Part shown: one piece after another, positions 42,806 through 51,479 of the stretch
Numbering within the stretch: position 1 is the first letter of the stretch
How the letters are laid out: each line of letters opens with the position of its first letter
NCBI GenBank assembly: GCA_005883625.1
Contig: VBDU01000064.1
Location: forward strand, 1-56,962
Direction: 5' to 3'
DNA length: 56,962 bases
Source: Chloroflexota bacterium
GTDB lineage: Bacteria; Chloroflexota; Limnocylindria; P2-11E
Translations under genes and position numbers: made by a program
The notes under the pieces: model-generated
What the model saw: the letters and a program-made list of their open reading frames with translations, nothing else
Database searches by the model: none
What the model was told of the DNA's origin: nothing

Positions 42806-44679
42806 CCGAGATACCGCCGCTGCTTGCGCTTCGCCTCCACGTAGCGCTCCCGCGACTCGCGCACACCGGCCACGTCGGAGCGCTCCGCGACCGCGACGTC
42901 CCACCAGCCCTCGTAGCTCGGCACGCTCGCGTAGCGGTCGGCTTCGACCACGATCACCGTACTGCGGTCGGCGTGCTTCGCGGCGGCGAGCGCTTCGCGC
43001 AGCTCGACGACCGTCTTCGCGCGGATCGCGTGCGCGCCCAGGCTCGCCGCGTTCGCGGCGAAGTCGATCGGCAGGACGGCCGGCGGATCCTTCTCCCCGT
43101 CGAGACCCAGGGTGCCGTCGCGGCGATAGCGATGCTGCGTCCCGAATCCCTCGAGCCCGAGCGAGCGCGAGAGCCCGCCGATCGAGCCGTACCCGTGGTT
43201 GTCCACGAGCACGACGGTGATGCGGATCGCCTCCTGCAGCGCGGTGACGAGCTCCGACGAGAGCATGAGGTAGCTGCCGTCCCCGACGAGCGAGTAGACC
43301 TCGCGGTCCGGCGCGGCCATCTTGACGCCGATCGCGCCCGCGATCTCGTACCCCATGCACGAGTAGCCGTACTCCACGTGGTAGCCCTTCGGGTCGCGCG
43401 TCCGCCAGAGCTTGTGCAGGTCGCCGGGCATCGACCCGGCCGCGCACACGACGACGTCGCGCGGACCGGTGACCGCGTTCACCGCACCGATGACCTCGCT
43501 CTGCGCGGGCAGCGGAGCGTGGCCGAGCGCGTACAGCCGGTCGACCTCGCGATCCCACTCGTCGTGCAGGCGTGTCGCCTCCGCCCGATACGCGTCGGCG
43601 ACGCGCGTGCCCGCCGCCGCGAGCGCCTCGATCGCGAGCCGCGCATCCGCGACGATCGCGACGGCGGAGTGCTTCCCGGCGTCGGCCTCGGCGACGTTCA
43701 CGTTGACGAAGCGCACCTCGGGCCGCGCGAACGCGGTCTTTGACGCGGTCGTGAAGTCGGTCCAGCGCGTCCCGATGCCGATGACGAGGTCGGCATCGCG
43801 CGCGATGCGGTTCGCCGCGAGCGTCCCGGTCGCGCCGATCGCGCCGAGAGACAGCGGGTGGTCGTACGGCAGGGAGCCCTTTCCGGCCTGCGTTTCGGCG
43901 ACCGGGATGCCCGACGCGTCGACGAACCGGCGCAGCGCGTCGGTCGCCCCGCTGTAGATCGCGCCCCCACCGGCGACGATGAGCGGCCGCCGCGCGGCAC
44001 GCAGCAGCGCGACCGCGCGGGCGAGCGCCGCGGGCTCCGGCACGCGCCGTTCGACGTGCCAGACGCGCTTCTCCACGAACTCCGCGGGCACGTCGAACGC
44101 CTCGGTCTGCGCGTCCTGCGGGAGCGCGAGCGTGACCGCGCCGGTATCCGCGGGGCTGGTCAGCACGCGCATCGCGGCGAGGGCCGCGGGGACGATCTGC
44201 TCGGGCCGCTGCACGCGGTCGAAGTAGCGGGAGACCGCGCGGAACGCGTCGTTCACGGACACGTCGCCCTGGGACGGGATCTCGAGCTGCTGCAGCACCG
44301 GATCGGGGACGCGGGACGCGAACACGTCGCCGGGCAGCAGCAGCACCGGGAGGCGGTTCACCGTCGCGAGCGCCGCGCCCGTGAGCATGTTCGTCGCGCC
44401 CGGGCCGATCGAGCTCGTGCACGCGAACGTCGCGAGCCGGTCGCGCATGCGCGCGTAGCCGCACGCGATGTGGACCATCCCCTGCTCGCTTCGCGCCGTG
44501 GTCAAGCGGAACGCGTCGCGCGCCGCGAAGAGCGCCTCGCCGAGTCCGGCGACGTTGCCGTGGCCGAAGATCCCAAGGCAGCCGGCGAAGAAACGCGACT
44601 CGGTCCCGTCGCGTTCGACGTACTGGTTCGCGAGGAACCGCACGAGGGCCTGCGCCATGGTGAGCCGGACGGTCTTCAC
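42802..44679 (-). CDS. iolD: 3D-(3,5/4)-trihydroxycyclohexane-1,2-dione hydrolase
   Basis: Thiamine-diphosphate enzyme of 625 residues that opens the inositol ring. It has the acetolactate-synthase-like layout: N-terminal Pyr domain with the catalytic glutamate in TARSEQGMVHIACGYARM, a middle Rossmann domain (IVAGGGAIYSGA), and a PP domain with GDGSYLMLSSELVTA then VLVDNHGYGS as the TPP/Mg motif. QHRYRRDGTLGLDG is typical of IolD. GTG start in a GTGA overlap with iolC. Confidence 0.94.
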   Translation of the reverse strand: MKTVRLTMAQALVRFLANQYVERDGTESRFFAGCLGIFGHGNVAGLGEALFAARDAFRLTTARSEQGMVHIACGYARMRDRLATFACTSSIGPGATNMLTGAALATVNRLPVLLLPGDVFASRVPDPVLQQLEIPSQGDVSVNDAFRAVSRYFDRVQRPEQIVPAALAAMRVLTSPADTGAVTLALPQDAQTEAFDVPAEFVEKRVWHVERRVPEPAALARAVALLRAARRPLIVAGGGAIYSGATDALRRFVDASGIPVAETQAGKGSLPYDHPLSLGAIGATGTLAANRIARDADLVIGIGTRWTDFTTASKTAFARPEVRFVNVNVAEADAGKHSAVAIVADARLAIEALAAAGTRVADAYRAEATRLHDEWDREVDRLYALGHAPLPAQSEVIGAVNAVTGPRDVVVCAAGSMPGDLHKLWRTRDPKGYHVEYGYSCMGYEIAGAIGVKMAAPDREVYSLVGDGSYLMLSSELVTALQEAIRITVVLVDNHGYGSIGGLSRSLGLEGFGTQHRYRRDGTLGLDGEKDPPAVLPIDFAANAASLGAHAIRAKTVVELREALAAAKHADRSTVIVVEADRYASVPSYEGWWDVAVAERSDVAGVRESRERYVEAKRKQRRYLG

Positions 44680-45623
44680 GAGGACACACCCGCGCGCAGG
44701 AGCGACTCGACCTCGGCGACCGTGGGCATCGCGTCCGCGCACGCGAGCCGGGACGCGACGATCGCGCCCGCGGCGTTCGCGAAGCGGAGCGTGCGGTCGA
44801 GGTCCCAACCGCCGAGGAGCCCGTGGCAGACGGCCGCGCCGAACGCGTCGCCGGCGCCAAGCCCGCACAGCACCGTCGTCGCCACCGCGGGCACCTCGGC
44901 CTCGCGATCGGCCGTCCGCGCGTACGCACCCGCGCCGCCGCGCTTCACGATCGCGAGGCCCGGGCCGAGGGCGAGGAGCGCCTCCGCCGCGCGCCGCGGC
45001 TCGCGCTCGCCGGTCGCCATCTCGACCTCGTCCTCGTTGCCGACCACGACGGTCGCGTGGCGGAGCGCCCCGCGCGCCCACCGGCGAGCCTCATCGGTCG
45101 AGGTCCAGAACGTCGGCCGGTGATCGAGGTCGTGGACCGTGATCCCGTCACGGCGTACCGACAGCGCGGCGAGCGTCGTGGCCCGGCTCGGCTCGTCGGA
45201 GAGGCCCGTGCCGGTCGTCCAGAAGAGCGGAGCGCGCGCGACGAGGTCGAGGTCGAGGTCGGCCGGCGTCAGATTCATGTCCGGCGCCTTCGGCTGCCGG
45301 TAGAAGAGGAGCGGGAAACGGTCCGGCGGGTGGATCTCACAGAAGACGAGCGGCGTGCGCAGCTGCGGGTCGGTGCCCACCCAGCGATCGTCGACGCCGA
45401 AGCCGCGGAGCGCCTGGCGGACGTAAGCGCCGAAGCCGTCCGCCCCGACCTTCGTGACGACCGCCGCGGTCCGACCGAGACGCGCGGCCCCTACCGCGAC
45501 GTTCGTCGGGCTTCCCCCGAGCGACTTCGCGAACGTCCGCACCTCCGCGAGCGAGACGCCGATCTGCTCCGGGTACAGGTCGACGGAGACGCGGCCCATC
45601 GTGAGGACCTCGAGGCTAGGCAT
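44676..45623 (-). CDS. iolC: 5-dehydro-2-deoxygluconokinase
   Basis: PfkB-family kinase, 315 residues, phosphorylating 2-deoxy-5-keto-gluconate. Marks: MGRVSVDLYPEQIGVSL and SLGGSPTNVAVGAARLG at the N-terminus, VVVGNEDEVEMATG in the middle, and the catalytic-base motif CGLGAGDAFGAAVCHGLL. It overlaps the end of the truncated iolE by 8 bases. No iolJ aldolase is found in the window; the LacD-type aldolase at the left edge is too far to link. Confidence 0.92.
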   Translation of the reverse strand: MPSLEVLTMGRVSVDLYPEQIGVSLAEVRTFAKSLGGSPTNVAVGAARLGRTAAVVTKVGADGFGAYVRQALRGFGVDDRWVGTDPQLRTPLVFCEIHPPDRFPLLFYRQPKAPDMNLTPADLDLDLVARAPLFWTTGTGLSDEPSRATTLAALSVRRDGITVHDLDHRPTFWTSTDEARRWARGALRHATVVVGNEDEVEMATGEREPRRAAEALLALGPGLAIVKRGGAGAYARTADREAEVPAVATTVLCGLGAGDAFGAAVCHGLLGGWDLDRTLRFANAAGAIVASRLACADAMPTVAEVESLLRAGVSS

Positions 45624-46377
45624 CCGACGCCTTCACGAAGTCGAGGCTCGCGCGGATCCACGAAGGTGGTCCATGGGGTGGTCGCGTCAGCATGACGTCT
45701 TGCTCGAATACATACCAGCCTGCGTACTCCGCGCGCGTCAGCGCCTTGAGGACACCCGCGATGCGCGCGCTCCCTTCGCCGAGAGGCACGTACAGGCCAC
45801 GGCGAACGCCCTCGCCGTACGGCACCGTTCCCGCGGCGACCGCCGCCGCAATGTCCGCGCGAACGTCTTTGAGATGCACGTGGCGGATCCGCGCGGGCAC
45901 CTCCGCGACGAGCGACGCCGGGTCGCAGCCGCCAAGCGTGAGGTGTCCGGTGTCGAGGCAGAGGTCCACGTCGCTCGACGCGAGGAGCCGCTCGACCTCG
46001 GCCGCCCGCTCGATCACGGTGCCGAAGTGCGGGTGCAGCGCTACCGCGAGCCCCTGCCGCGTCGCGATCTCGCGAACGCGCGCGATGCCGTCGAGGAGCG
46101 CGGACCAGGCCGCGTCGTCGAGGCGATCGCGCGTGTCGTAGCCCTGGCCCTGGCTCGCGGCGGCAAGCACGAGGACGTCGGCGCCCGCCACGGCGAGCCA
46201 GCGCGCCTGCCGCGCGAGCTCCGCGAGGGCGGCGGCGCGGCGCACCGAGACATGCAGCACGCCGGTGACGAATCCGCCGACAAGGCGGATGCCGCGCGAC
46301 GCGAGCAGCGCCTTCGCCGCGGCGGGGTCGCTCGGGAGGAACCCGGGCGGGCCGGCCTCCGTCGCCGTGAAGCCGAG
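45616..46377 (-). pseudogene. iolE: Inosose dehydratase-like protein, N-terminus missing
   Basis: An IolE-type TIM barrel in which the recognisable frame starts at LGFTATEAGPPGFLPSDPA, normally about 40 residues into the protein; 253 residues remain. Further parts are intact: ALHPHFGTVIE, DLCLDTGHLTLGGCDP and IRHVHLKDVRAD, which carry the metal ligands. No ATG, GTG or TTG lies in frame near 46377, and the divergent iolG promoter occupies the spot. Either a deletion joined iolE to the iolG promoter or the contig is wrong here. Without the first strand and helix the barrel should not fold normally. Confidence 0.75.
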
Positions 46378-46394
46378 TCTAGAGTCGCGCGAAC

Positions 46395-47390
46395 ATGAGG
46401 ATCGCTGTCCTGGGGCTCGGCAGGCTCGGCGCGTTCCACGCCAAGGTGCTGCGAGAGCTCCCGGGCCTCTCGGAGCTGCGCGTCTACGACGCGGACGAGG
46501 CCCGGGCGAGCACGATCTCCGCCGAGCTTGGACTCGCGCCCGCCGCCTCGATCGACGCGGCACTCGAGGGTGCCGACGCCGCGGTCATCGTCACGCCGAC
46601 CGGCACGCACGCGCCGCTCATCCATCGCTGCCTCGACGCGCGCCTCGCGGTCTTCTGTGAGAAGCCGATCGCGCTCGACCTCGACACGACGAAGGCGGTC
46701 GTCGAGCGCGTCGCGCGCGTGAACGGAAAGGTGCAGATCGGCTTCCAGCGGCGATTCGATGCCGGGTTTCGGGAAGCGCGGCGGCTCGTCCAGGGCGGCG
46801 CGCTCGGCACGGTGTACAGCTTCCAGATGACGAGCCGCGACGCGACGCCGCCGCCCGACGCGTACGTCGAGACCTCGGGCGGTCAGTTCGTCGACCAGCT
46901 CATCCACGACTTCGACGTGACGCGGTGGCTGTTCGCCGACGAGGTCGACGAGCTCTACGCGACCGGCTCCACGCTCGGCTTCCCGCAGTACGCGCAGTTC
47001 CACGACGTCGCGACGAGCGCGGCCGTCCTTCGGTTGCGCGGCGGCGCGGTCGGGCTTCTCGGCGCCGCGCGGCACAACGAGGCCGGCTACGACGTCCGCG
47101 TCGAGGTCTACGGCGCCAAGGACACGATCGCGATCGGCCTCGACCCCCGCGCGCCGCTCCGCTCCGTCGAGAAGGACGCGCCGAAGTTCAAGAGCCCCGC
47201 CTACCCGTCATTTTTCGTCCGCTTCGGCGAGGCGTACCGCGCCGAGCTCGCGCACTTCCTGCGCTTCGCGCGCGGCGAGGCCGAGAACGTCTGCACCGTC
47301 GTCGATGGCATGGAGGCGCTCCGCCTCGCGCTCGCCGCCCGCACGTCGCTCGAGGAGCATCGGCCGGTCGGCCTGTACGAGATCGCTTGA
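46395..47390 (+). CDS. iolG: Inositol 2-dehydrogenase-like Gfo/Idh/MocA oxidoreductase
   Basis: NAD-dependent dehydrogenase of 331 residues oxidising myo-inositol to scyllo-inosose, the pathway entry. The Rossmann motif is VLGLGRLGAFHA, the Gfo/Idh signature is CEKPIALD (lysine at 90), and the active-site block is QLIHDFDVTRWLFA. The context with iolB, iolD and iolC supports IolG, though scyllo-inositol or other sugars remain possible. ATG 46395 has a TAGAGT box 9 bases upstream and no ribosome site. Confidence 0.87.
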   Translation: MRIAVLGLGRLGAFHAKVLRELPGLSELRVYDADEARASTISAELGLAPAASIDAALEGADAAVIVTPTGTHAPLIHRCLDARLAVFCEKPIALDLDTTKAVVERVARVNGKVQIGFQRRFDAGFREARRLVQGGALGTVYSFQMTSRDATPPPDAYVETSGGQFVDQLIHDFDVTRWLFADEVDELYATGSTLGFPQYAQFHDVATSAAVLRLRGGAVGLLGAARHNEAGYDVRVEVYGAKDTIAIGLDPRAPLRSVEKDAPKFKSPAYPSFFVRFGEAYRAELAHFLRFARGEAENVCTVVDGMEALRLALAARTSLEEHRPVGLYEIA

Positions 47391-48124
47391 GCGCGGCGAC
47401 GATCCGCTTCCTCGGTAGCGGGAACGCGTTCAGCGACGGTGGCCGCGCCAATGCCGCCATCCTCGTCTCCGCGCCAGGCGTCTCGCTGCTGCTCGACTGC
47501 GGCGGGTCCGCCCTCCCGGCGATCAAGAAGCACCTCGACCCCGCGGCGATCGACGCGATCGCGGTGACGCACCTCCACGGCGACCACTTCGGCGGTATCA
47601 CGTACTTCGTCATCGCGCAGCACTTCGCCGGGCGAAAGCGGCCGCTCCACCTCGGGGGCCCGCCGTCGCTCTCGGCCCGACTGCGCGCCGCCGAGCAGGC
47701 GCTGTACCCGGATTTCTTCGGCAGGGTGCCGCTCGCGTTCTCGGTGAGCGAGGTCGTCCTCGGGGCGAGCGCGCTCGACCTCGGCGGCGCGAAGGTCGCC
47801 GCCCTGCCGGTCCGGCATGTGCGCCTGGCGGAACCGCACGGGCTGCGGGTCGAGGTCGCCGGCAAGCTCGTCGCCTACTCGGGCGACGCGCGCTGGAGCG
47901 AGGAGCTCGCCGCGGTCGCGCGCGGCGCGGACCTTTTCATCTGCGAAGCTTCGTTCTTCGACACCGAGGACCCCTCGCACATCAACTACCGGCAGCTCAT
48001 GGCGCACCGTGACGAGCTCGGCGCGAAGCGGATCGTCCTCACGCACCTTGGGGCCGAGACGCTCGCGCGCGTGCGCGAGCTCGAGCTCGAATACGCGACC
48101 GACGGGAGCACGTTCGAGCTCTAG
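47387..48124 (+). CDS. MBL-fold metallohydrolase
   Basis: Metallo-beta-lactamase-fold protein of 245 residues, RNase Z/ElaC-like layout. N-terminal IRFLGSGNAFSDGGR is followed by the metal motif THLHGDHFGG; further ligands lie in the CEASFFDT and LTHLGAET regions. Function unknown; such proteins hydrolyse small esters or phosphodiesters. TTG 47387 lies in a TTGA overlap with the iolG stop, so it is coupled to inositol use. Confidence 0.88.
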   Translation: MSAATIRFLGSGNAFSDGGRANAAILVSAPGVSLLLDCGGSALPAIKKHLDPAAIDAIAVTHLHGDHFGGITYFVIAQHFAGRKRPLHLGGPPSLSARLRAAEQALYPDFFGRVPLAFSVSEVVLGASALDLGGAKVAALPVRHVRLAEPHGLRVEVAGKLVAYSGDARWSEELAAVARGADLFICEASFFDTEDPSHINYRQLMAHRDELGAKRIVLTHLGAETLARVRELELEYATDGSTFEL

Positions 48125-48150
48125 GCACACGCCGTGCATGGCGGGAGCCA

Positions 48151-48657
48151 ATGGACGAAACCCGCGCCGTTCCGGAAGGTCGTCCCGGAGAGGCCGCTGC
48201 GACGGCAGCGCCCCCCGCCGCGCCGGCGCGGCCTACCCGCGCCGTCTGGGGGCTGCTCGCGACGATCGTGATCGCGTTCGGGACGGGCGCCCTCACGTAC
48301 CGCGAGGCGAACACGCTGCTCGCGAGACCCGTACGCGCGTCCGCCGCCGCGACAGGCGCGACCGCGCTCGCGGGCCATCAGGCGCCGCCGGCGTGGATCG
48401 ACGAGTTCGCTCGGGCGTTCTGCTCTGGCGACGCCGCGTTCGTCAGCTCGCACGTCTCGGGCGAGCTTGACATCGGCGAGGAACGCATCATCGACGCGTT
48501 CGCCCGCCGGACCTGGGACTGCGCCTCGAGCCGCTACCTCGGCTCGGCGACCAATACCGAGGGCCAGCACCACGTGTACGTGATGACCGGCACCGACAAC
48601 GGCGAGCAATGGTTCGTGTTCACGGTGGTCAACGACAAGGTGGTCGGGATCGACTAG
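48151..48657 (+). CDS. Membrane-anchored protein of unknown function
   Basis: A 168-residue protein: an Ala/Pro-rich cytosolic start, one helix (AVWGLLATIVIAFGTGAL), and an outside domain of about 100 residues with two cysteines (residues 91 and 131) that may form a disulfide. I recognise no family. ATG follows GGCGGGAG. Confidence 0.65.
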   Translation: MDETRAVPEGRPGEAAATAAPPAAPARPTRAVWGLLATIVIAFGTGALTYREANTLLARPVRASAAATGATALAGHQAPPAWIDEFARAFCSGDAAFVSSHVSGELDIGEERIIDAFARRTWDCASSRYLGSATNTEGQHHVYVMTGTDNGEQWFVFTVVNDKVVGID

Positions 48658-48687
48658 CACGCAGAGGGCTCGTGAGCCTGATGCGTG
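48658..48687. terminator. Two-step hairpin between convergent genes
   Basis: CACGCA (48658-48663) pairs with TGCGTG (48682-48687), and inside it GGCTC (48667-48671) pairs with GAGCC (48674-48678). It directly follows the stop at 48657. No T-run follows, so it may act as a weak terminator or 3'-end stabiliser. Confidence 0.5.
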
Positions 48688-48713
48688 CGGCCGGATGGCA
48701 GCCGTCTTCGGGG

Positions 48714-49817
48714 TCATGACTCCGCGATGACGTGCACGCGCTCCGGCCGCAGCGAGAGCAGGACCGCGCCGTCGAGCGTCTCGGTCGCGCCGGGATCAGG
48801 CTGGTCGACGATCCACTCGCGATCGTCCACCTTCACCCAGTAGCGCATGGTGTCGCCGAGGAACGCACGCCGCGCGATCGTGCCGGAGAGGGCGAGCCCG
48901 TTCGCACTCGCGCCGGCGGGCGCGATCGTGAAGCTCTCAGGACGCATGCACAGCCGCACCTCCTGACCGGTCGAGAGCGACACGTCCACGGGTCGGCGTA
49001 CGGACGCGCGGTGCGGGCCGAACGACACGGTGACGCTGCCGTCGCCGACGGACTCCACGCGCGCCGGCACGAGGTTCACCGCGCCGACGAAGTCCGCGAG
49101 GAACGCGGTGCGCGGGTGGTAGTAGATCTCCCACGGCGTGCCGGCCTGCTCCACTTTGCCCGCGTTCATCACCGCGATCCAGTCCGAGAGCGAGAGCGCC
49201 TCGTCCTGGTCGTGCGTCACGTAGACGAACGTCATGCCGAGCCGGCGCTGCAGGATGCGCAGCTCCACGCGCAGCTGCTCGCGCAGCTTCGCGTCGAGGT
49301 TCGAGAGCGGCTCGTCCAGGAGCAGGACCTGGGGCTCGATGACGAGCGCCCGCGCCACCGCGACGCGCTGCTGCTGGCCGCCGGACAGCTGGTTCGGCCA
49401 CCTGCCGCCCATGCCGCCGAGACCGACGAAAGTGAGGGTGTCGTTCACGCGCTTGTCGCGCTCGGGGCGAGGGCGACCGGCGACACGTAGCCCGTACGCG
49501 ACGTTGTCGTACACCGTCATGTGCGGGAAGAGCGCGTAGTCCTGGAAGACCATCGCGGTGCCGCGGCGGTGCGCCGGCAGGTCGTTCACGCGGCGGCCGC
49601 CGATCTCGATGTCGCCCGCGTCCGGTTCGTAGAAGCCGGCGATCATGCGCAGGGTCGTCGTCTTGCCGCAGCCCGATGGGCCGAGGAGCGTCGCGAACGA
49701 GCCCTTGGGCACGTCGAACGAGACGTCGTCGACCGCGGCGGCGCTCCCGAACCGCTTGGTGATATGGGAAACCCGCAGGTGCACCGCCTCTCTCGCCGGC
49801 GAAGCCGGGCTAGCCAC
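48714..49817 (-). CDS. ABC importer ATPase (PotA/FbpC type)
   Basis: A 367-residue ATPase with Walker A GPSGCGKTT, signature LSGGQQQRVAVARAL, Walker B LLLDEPLSNLDAKL, and a C-terminal TOBE domain (VTVSFGPHRASVRRP and LCMRPES). The YVTHDQDEALSL region and TOBE are typical of spermidine, iron(III) or thiamine importers. GTG 49817 overlaps the permease end by 8 bases. It energises the permease and receptor encoded upstream in the same operon. Confidence 0.92.
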   Translation of the reverse strand: MASPASPAREAVHLRVSHITKRFGSAAAVDDVSFDVPKGSFATLLGPSGCGKTTTLRMIAGFYEPDAGDIEIGGRRVNDLPAHRRGTAMVFQDYALFPHMTVYDNVAYGLRVAGRPRPERDKRVNDTLTFVGLGGMGGRWPNQLSGGQQQRVAVARALVIEPQVLLLDEPLSNLDAKLREQLRVELRILQRRLGMTFVYVTHDQDEALSLSDWIAVMNAGKVEQAGTPWEIYYHPRTAFLADFVGAVNLVPARVESVGDGSVTVSFGPHRASVRRPVDVSLSTGQEVRLCMRPESFTIAPAGASANGLALSGTIARRAFLGDTMRYWVKVDDREWIVDQPDPGATETLDGAVLLSLRPERVHVIAES

Positions 49818-51432
49818 GCGCCATCCCCAGCGCGAGGCGCCCGCGCGCGAGCGCGGCGAAGATGACGAGGGCCGCGATCGCCATCGAGATGTCGGCGACG
49901 GTGAACGCGGTCGCGCCGCCCCAGTTGAGATCGTTCACGAGCTGGTAGATGCGTATCGTGGCGACGGTCGTCGCGGGAGTGAAGAGGAAGATGACGACCG
50001 AGAGCGTCGTGACCGCGCGTACGAACGTCGTCACGAAGCCGACGCGCAGCGAGCCACCGAGCAGGGGTCGCACGACGTCCCAGAAGCCACGGAGCCGCGA
50101 CGCCCCCAGGCTCGTCGCCGCCTCGTCGATGGACCGATCGATCTGGCGGAGTCCGGCGACCGCGGCCTGGTAGCCGACCGGGATGTTCCAGAACACCATC
50201 GACAGGATGATGAGCGCGCCGCGGTCCACCCAGTCCAGCCAGGGCTGGTTGAACGCGGTGAGGTAGCCGATGCCGAAAAAGATGCCCGGGATCGCGGCCG
50301 GGAGGATGAGGAGGAAGTCGAGCACCCGGCGGCCGGGCCAGTCGCCACGCTGCACGAGCCAGCCCGCGAAGAGCGCGAAGATCGCCGAGACGAGCGCGGC
50401 GACGGAGCTGAAGACCAGCGTGTTGCGGAGCGCGTCGCCGTTGGATCCCGTCACGACGAAGGTGAAGTGCCGCGCGGTCGGGGCGAGGTTGATCGGGAAA
50501 AGCACCGTGAGGGCGGAGACGAGGAGCGTCCCGTAGACCATGAGGATCACGCCCGCGAGGACGAGGGAGCCTGAGAAGCAGGCCCAGCTGAGGACCGCCG
50601 GCACGGGTGGACGAGGCATCGAAGAGGCGCGCCCGGAGATGGTCACGAACGAACGACCGCCGTCGAGCCGGATCTTGGCCAGGTAGAGCGCGAGGGCGAT
50701 GAGGAGCAGCAGCGTGCTCACCGCCGCGGCGCTCGTGAACTCGCCGAAGCCCGAGATGAGGTTGTACGCCTGCGTCGGCAGCACCGTGAACTGGCCCCCG
50801 ATGAGCTGCGGGTTGCCGAAGTCTTCGACGATGTAGATCGCCGTCGTCAGGATCGCGGCGCCGAGGCCGGGCCGGGACAGCGGCAGCGTGACCGTTCGGA
50901 ACACGCGCCAGGGGCCAGCGCCGAGGTTCCGCGCGGCCTGCTCCATCCGCGCGTCGCTCCGCGAAAGCGCGTCGGCGATGAGCTGATACGCGAAGGGGAA
51001 GAACGCGATCGTCTGCACGCCCCAGATGCCGAGCAGGCCGAAGATGATCGGCGTCTGCCCGAAGACGCCGTACGTGATGATCCCGCGCGGCCCGAACAGC
51101 AGGATGTACGACGCGGCGACGACGAACGGGGGCGAGAGCAACGGCAGGATGCCGATGAGGCGGAAGAATGGCTTCCACCGCATGTCCGAATAGACCATCG
51201 CGTACGCGTAGACGAAACCGAGGAGCACCGCGCTCGTGGTCGAGAGCGCCATGACCTCGAGCGAGTGCACGAACGGCGTGACCCAGGTGCCGCCTTCGAG
51301 GAAGCTCGCGTACCCGCCGGATCCGGGTGCGACGACCACCTGGACCTGCGGGTACACGATGAAGACGAGGACGAGCGCGATGACGGCCAGCAGCGCGAGC
51401 AGGAGTGCCGGCTCGCGCCGCAGGCTACGCAT
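49810..51432 (-). CDS. ABC importer permease, two fused domains (FbpB/PotBC type)
   Basis: A 540-residue permease with about 12 helices, two BPD_transp_1 domains in one chain. Each half carries the EAA loop: DARMEQAARNLGAGPWRVF in the first and SIDEAATSLGASRLRGFW in the second. This arrangement is normal for iron(III) and 2-aminoethylphosphonate importers. The start ATG 51432 lies just after the GC palindrome at 51440 that separates it from the receptor gene. Confidence 0.92.
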   Translation of the reverse strand: MRSLRREPALLLALLAVIALVLVFIVYPQVQVVVAPGSGGYASFLEGGTWVTPFVHSLEVMALSTTSAVLLGFVYAYAMVYSDMRWKPFFRLIGILPLLSPPFVVAASYILLFGPRGIITYGVFGQTPIIFGLLGIWGVQTIAFFPFAYQLIADALSRSDARMEQAARNLGAGPWRVFRTVTLPLSRPGLGAAILTTAIYIVEDFGNPQLIGGQFTVLPTQAYNLISGFGEFTSAAAVSTLLLLIALALYLAKIRLDGGRSFVTISGRASSMPRPPVPAVLSWACFSGSLVLAGVILMVYGTLLVSALTVLFPINLAPTARHFTFVVTGSNGDALRNTLVFSSVAALVSAIFALFAGWLVQRGDWPGRRVLDFLLILPAAIPGIFFGIGYLTAFNQPWLDWVDRGALIILSMVFWNIPVGYQAAVAGLRQIDRSIDEAATSLGASRLRGFWDVVRPLLGGSLRVGFVTTFVRAVTTLSVVIFLFTPATTVATIRIYQLVNDLNWGGATAFTVADISMAIAALVIFAALARGRLALGMARG

Positions 51433-51439
51433 CTATGTC

Positions 51440-51458
51440 CGGGGGGCTTCGCCCCCCG
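51440..51458. repeat. Perfect GC palindrome between receptor and permease genes
   Basis: CGGGGGGC (51440-51447), loop TTC, GCCCCCCG (51451-51458): a perfect 8-base-pair stem. It lies in the same place, between receptor and permease, as the palindrome at 29821 in the second liv operon. Confidence 0.85.
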
Positions 51459-51479
51459 AGGACCCCCGGCGCTTCGCTA

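Noticed and set aside
46378..46563. Extending iolE upstream to a start at 46563
   Set aside because: The extra residues are Arg-rich and antisense to the start of iolG, with no resemblance to an IolE N-terminus.
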